From Allium sativum (lineage: Eukaryota > Streptophyta > Magnoliopsida > Asparagales > Amaryllidaceae): a DNA stretch of 64,000 nucleotides. The notes under the pieces were generated by a model. The model worked only from the letters and a program-made list of their open reading frames with translations. It was not told where the DNA came from and did not search any database. Location of the stretch: contig CM060923.1 in NCBI GenBank assembly GCA_030737875.1, forward strand, positions 35,828,501 through 35,892,500. The letters run 5' to 3'. This document shows positions 58,929 through 64,000 of the stretch, piece after piece; the first letter of the stretch is position 1, and each line of letters opens with the position of its first letter. The position numbers were made by a program, and so were the translations under genes.

Positions 58929-61900
58929 TGTAACGACCTGGATTTTTCGACCATTTGATTGAACATTTAAATTGGTTTTATATATTATATTAAGGAATTT
59001 GATATGGAATTCGTTTCTAAGACGACGATTAAACGTTTATATTTATATTTATTATAAAACGAACTCGAAATGGCGCGGCAGTTCGTAATATTTCGATTTG
59101 AACTTTAACAGAGTGTACAGGATCCGTTATTAGTTGGAATTCTTCGGAACAAGAAACGTTAGAATCCGTTGAAAAGTATTTTTCTAACGGAAGTGGAAAA
59201 TGGAAATTTCGTCGTATAGATTGCAAGATATGTCCAAATCAAATTTTCAAATAGTCGTTATAGAATCGTTCATCGATCGTAACAGTTTATTTGAAATAAC
59301 TGCATACTGGATTCGAATTTAGACAAGGTTCTTTTGAGACGTAGTGTTAATTTTATTTTTAAAATTTTACTGTAATTTTTAATTAATTAAATACGCAACT
59401 TTTTATTTGGAGTATTTTGCACCCTTAATCAACGATTTTGGGATTTCACAATATGAGTTAATCTACCGATATTATTACATTTTCGGGATCGCGACACCTC
59501 ACTGAGCACGACTGTATTTTTATTTCAATCCGCAATGCTCATATAACCGTACATAGTGGTGTGGGTAACGTTTATTGAATGGTTAACTGGTCAAACGGAC
59601 TCCAAATTCAACGAAACAAGTTTCATACGAAACCTTAGGAAGAGGTCTAGTGAAACGTCAAGGCCTCATATTTTTAGGATTTTTCTGTAATTTTTAGAAA
59701 TTTAAGCTCGGTGTTTTTCATCGATATTTTCTAAGGGATTTTCACAAACGACCTCGGAATTCGACGAAACCTATCCCATTGGGTCCGGAATATCTTTTTA
59801 TGCTAGAATCAGGTATCACTTCTTGAGTTAGGAGTTAAATGGAATGTTAATTTTATGAAAAACTCCATGCACATTTCATAATGATAAAATATTATTATTA
59901 TCATGCACATGGCCCACCTGTATCCTTCCACTCTATTCTATTTAGTACGTTCCTACGCCTATAGTTATATATTACAATTTATTTACTACCAAATATTGTA
60001 CTGTCTCTCATCTCAACTCACACAGCAAATCAGCACATGCATAAGGACGTACACTCAGTTTTCTTGCATATGCCTACCCATCGAACGTACAGCTACATTT
60101 ATAAAAAGATTACACACAGTCCCTGTATTTTCATCACACACAGACGTTTCTTTTCCTCGCACATGCCTACCCTCTCTTATCGCATGTCATTTCTTCTTCC
60201 GCTGTTTTCCTTGACATATCACTGCGCTATTTCCTTGACATTTCACTGCATAGCTACCCTGTAGAATCAATACCGTGCTCTTCAAGTTACGGTTGCCGTG
60301 CCACCCAAACTGGCTCTTGCTATAAATACAGTGCTCCGTTCTTTTCTTTCTTTGTCAACAAATGGAGCCATTCTTCGAGCCAACTTTTCCATTTTTAAAT
60401 CTCAGTGAAAAATCCCCAGCCCTTTTTATAAAAAGAAAAAAAAACGCAAATAAGGGGACGTGGGATCAAGAGGAAGCATCAGGCAACTAATATTCGGGAA
60501 GGAAAGGCATGCGCTGGTGGACATGTAGTGCGAACGTGGGCCTTTAGGGCTTTAGGCTTGCGGGCTTGCAGGAAAAAAAAAGAGAAAAAAAAATGAAAGG
60601 AAAGAACGAAACAAAAAGAAGAGGTGGGAAGGAAATGGACTGGGGAAAAACAGTGGGGAAGTGTTGCGTAGCGGGTGGGAAGGTGGATTCAAGGAGAGTC
60701 CATTTTTGGAAGCATGTACATATTAAAGTTAAGGAATGGATTTAAGGAAAAAAGAAAAGAAAAAAAAAGGGGGGGAAGAAGAAGGTAGCAGAAAACGGAC
60801 GTGAAGAAATGGGAAAAAGGGGGAAGCCATGTATTGTATTTGCTGAAATGAAATCGGCACCACAGTAGCGTGAATGATGGGTATAACATAGTAAGGTCCG
60901 AGGGAAAAGAGAAGTATGCTGCAAAGGTTCTGGACAAACAAAGAAGAATCAGACCAAAGCAGGAACGGTGAAACGATATCGACAGACGTAACAACATGAA
61001 GACGGATTGAACAGGAGTTGAAAGCAACCGAGATATTCTGTTAAATTAAACGGTGTTTTAATTTAACTGAAATAAACCAGCCTGACGACAAATGGAATTA
61101 AGGTGAGTTAAACTCACTCAGTTACCCCATTTATAATTTTTATAAATCGGGTTTATTGCTTGTGTGCTATGTTTGCTAGTTGATTTGGTTGATTTAGTGA
61201 TTGTTTGGTTATCCACTACACTGTTTAAATTAAACGGATGTTTAATTTAAATGAAATGAAATCGTTATTTTTAACGATTATTTTAGACGAAGGTAACTTA
61301 CCTTGTCGGTTACGTTTATATCAATATAAACGTATTTGGATGCTTGAATTATTATCTTGGTTGACCGCTGCTTGTTGAATTGATTATTTATCTGCATATG
61401 ATCATTATATGAACTGTTTAACCGACATGATTGGATAATTGACTTGGTGGTTGTTTGTTGAATTTAAATTCAACATTTGTTTGGTATTAACCAATGAGTG
61501 ATATTAGTTGAGAAATTTATAGCAGATGGCCAAAATACAAACTGCATTTAAAAAAGGATGATTTACCGTCAAGTAAATCGATAGAAATAAAGTTATAAAA
61601 TTTATTTATAAGTGAATATAGATTTCTAGTATATTATTTTGATTAGAATATATGAAAAGGAATAAACTTACTAAAAGTATGTTAATTGTTTTAATCACTA
61701 TTTTGGCACCAAAAACCACCGTGTGCGAAGCACGTGCTTTATCTTTTATAAAGCAAATTCTTGTATTAACGAAATTGTTAAGCAACTGTGGAACGATTAA
61801 TAACGACGATCATTTGTTTTTTTAGAAACAATTAAAATAAGATTTTTTTGAAATGGATTATTTAAATTAATAATATTATTTATTAGTTTAAATAAAAAGA

Positions 61901-64000
61901 TGAGCTAGGATTGATCAATGAGTAATCATGTTTAAATTGACCATGCCAACTGTTTAACAGGAAATTGATTATTCATGTAATTAGTGTGCCGACTAATCTG
62001 ATGATAAAATTTAACAAATAGTTGTTTAATTTAATAAGTTTTTAAAAGGAAATTTGGATATTTATCCTAGTAACGATAAGGTAAATTTATAATAATTTAA
62101 AGAAGTTCTCCTTAAATGAAGTTCATTTAAGTAAATAAAATTGAATTTCAAAGTGAGTTTATGAACAGGTTTATATTCAAACCAAGTTTGATAAATGAAG
62201 TTATAAATTGATTTTAGGAAAATCTGTTAAGCCTAAAGTAAATGTTACTTAATGTCATTAAGTAAGGGGAATCGAAGTGAAAGGGTTTTATTATAAACCA
62301 AAGGTGTATAAACGAGTTATAAAAGGGTACGGGAAGTTATAACGTTAAATTTAAATTAACGCTACTTAGTAATGGCATTAAGTGGATGGGATTTGAAAAT
62401 GAGATTTCCCAGAATAAATGTTGAAAAGTTTAGGAAAGCTCAGTTCTTATAATTGAATTTGGTAAAGGATCAAGTAATGAGATTGGTATTAAAACCAATA
62501 GTTTAAAGATATTAAAGTTTAAAAGATGATGTTTTATGAATCATTTACTAAGTCGATAAATTTAGTAATGATAATATACTTATGAAGGAAATTTCAAAAG
62601 TAAGAGGGTTTATAAAACCGTATGGTAAATAAATAATGAAATGGTAGTTGTAGAATGAACATGGGTTTTTGGGATTATAATTGATATTTATCTTAAGATA
62701 AGAATGTGGTCGATCAAGGTCTGAGAGGTAATTAAAATACCCCAACATGAATGACTTCAGGATTATCGAAAGATGATATTAGTTGTAATAGTGGATGTGT
62801 TTAAAGTAATTTATTTTGAAAAATAATAATGTAACATTATTTGAAGAATTTATCAATATAAAATGGGATTCCAAAAATAAAAGGAATTAAAAAGCAGCTT
62901 GAGAATATGAAATGGTATTTTCAAAATAAAAAGGGGATTGGTGAAGATATAAGGATACTTTCAAAAGTAAGGAAAAGAGATTTTAGAATAAGTTTATTCT
63001 AAAGGATAAGTGACGGGGATTGAGTCAAATAATAAGACCAAAAGAGAATTTCAAAATGATCATTTTAAGAATGATAGGTGGAATCGGTTTTCCAATTATA
63101 GGTAATAGGTGATGTTATATAAAATGTTTAAAATGGTAGTTAACGGGAAATGTGATATTGATTTAAGATATTTTTCTAAGTATCAGCATAAAATGATTTG
63201 AGAATATTATATTATTTAATGGCCAAGTGACGATGTGTTCTGAACCAATGAATCTATCTTATTTTCATGGTTGTATATTTTGATAGTTAGATAACCGACT
63301 ATCAAAATCTGGCCCAACGTTTTTGGTACGGAAAGACCGGAATCGAATTTATATTCGAAAACCATTCCAACCAATAAATACGAATACGTTGAAGATGCTG
63401 ATCGAGATAGAGCGATTGAAGACTGTAGATCTTCATGAAACGGAAGAGTTACTTACAATCTCTGGCTGATCCCCAGAGATATAATGTGATTCTGTCGTGG
63501 CTAAAATCTATGGATTGCAAGGACTACTCACTACTGATCTATAGGGTGATTCCTAGGATGCGGTAGGAGGGTGCCTTCGGTTCATCCTGTTCCTGGATGA
63601 CTTGTATGGATGATGTGAATGATGGCCAGAAGTTTCAAAAGTCGATTATAACCTCAAGCCTCATCAACCGGAAAATGACAAAAATCGGGCAGGCAGCATG
63701 GCTATGTGGGTCGCGCCCATTAGGGTGTATAATCACCTATCTAGAGAAATTCCTTTTGCTTCTTGGATCTATCGATGCTGTCCCTTTTTGGGAAACGGTG
63801 GTTTGAGTCCAACCGTTGGTGATATACATTCGATACACTCAAGCGAAATGAGTGGTCGGTCATGTGTGGGCCGGGTTGCAAGGCGTTCTTGTTGAACCCA
63901 ATGTATTCGCCTCTAGAGATACACTATCGGTAGGTGGTCCCATACCTTGTCATAGTCGGAATCCAATTTCCAATAAGTGCCTACGGTTTTGTTTGTATAT
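58929..64000 (+). repeat. 3' LTR of element F, truncated by the window end
   Basis: Nearly identical to 52207 up to about 57278. Small differences include a G-to-A change in 'cgaaatggcgcgg', a missing T near 59685 and a changed 'gcgggcttgcagg' word near 60560. It contains the TATA box at 60321-60328. By length about 675 more bases would lie beyond the window. Confidence 0.88.
60321..60328 (+). promoter_or_regulatory. TATA box of element F (3' LTR)
   Basis: Same TATAAATA context as 53599-53606; a 3' LTR promoter could drive transcription into the flank. Confidence 0.6.

Larger units (their letters stand above)
52207..64000 (+). mobile_element. Element F: LTR element with 5.7-kb LTRs and a 975-bp non-coding internal region (runs off window)
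   Basis: LTR 52207-57953, PBS 57956-57967, internal to 58928 with PPT at its end, second LTR from 58929 to the window end (5,072 of about 5,747 bases seen). The two LTRs differ at only about one to two positions per hundred where I compared them, so insertion is recent. The internal region has no gag or pol. This makes it a non-autonomous element in which the LTRs are over 90 percent of the length. The left flank would be GCCTC (52202-52206); the right flank is not in view. A tandem array of a 6.7-kb unit is the alternative reading. Confidence 0.85.

Noticed and set aside
52207..64000. CRISPR-like or satellite array from the 6.7-kb repeat
   Set aside because: Only two copies are seen, with PBS and PPT exactly at the joins, which is the structure of an LTR element; a tandem array remains only as a stated alternative.

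Overview
The window is plant nuclear DNA, most likely from an angiosperm with a large, AT-rich, retrotransposon-filled genome. It is built almost entirely of LTR retrotransposons inserted next to and inside one another. Primer-binding sites match plant initiator-tRNA-Met (TGGTATCAGAGC), polyproteins are plant Ty3/gypsy of the chromovirus (Tekay/Del-like) type, and small DNA transposons and a SINE-like insert fill gaps. The species cannot be named from the sequence. I see no intact cellular gene, rRNA, tRNA or CRISPR array.

Layout. 1-2093: AT-rich DNA with an exon-like island at its right edge. 2094-13098: Ty3/gypsy element A (minus strand), structurally complete (2.9-kb LTRs, PBS, PPT, target-site duplication GTAAT) but with a gag-pol broken by a frameshift and three in-frame stops; it sits in an exon-like open frame that resumes at 13104. 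13497-19906: AT-rich DNA with a CACTA-like end, a 749-bp TIR element with a 9-bp duplication, and a microsatellite. 19907-33133: a non-autonomous copia-like element C (plus strand, about 1.15-kb LTRs) whose internal frame was split by gypsy element B (22077-30646, minus strand, duplication CTATA). B is heavily decayed and has lost most of one LTR. A SINE-like insert and an expanded microsatellite lie in C's right LTR.

34218-64000 is dominated by gypsy LTRs, several of one family (E/F) with very long LTRs. A broken LTR (I) is cut at 36348 by LTR D. LTR E (minus, 41418-51928) has a PBS on one side and a PPT on the other, and carries a solo LTR, H (45576-50087, duplication TCTGG). Element F begins at 52207: a 5,747-bp LTR, a 975-bp non-coding internal region with PBS and PPT, then a second nearly identical LTR that runs off the window.

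The most unusual system is the E/F family: LTRs of 5.7-6.0 kb around about 1 kb of internal sequence with no recognisable gene, presumably mobilised by proteins of other elements. Its U3 regions carry a diverged module repeated roughly every 150-185 bp, and its U5 carries a conserved GC-richer island with a hairpin.
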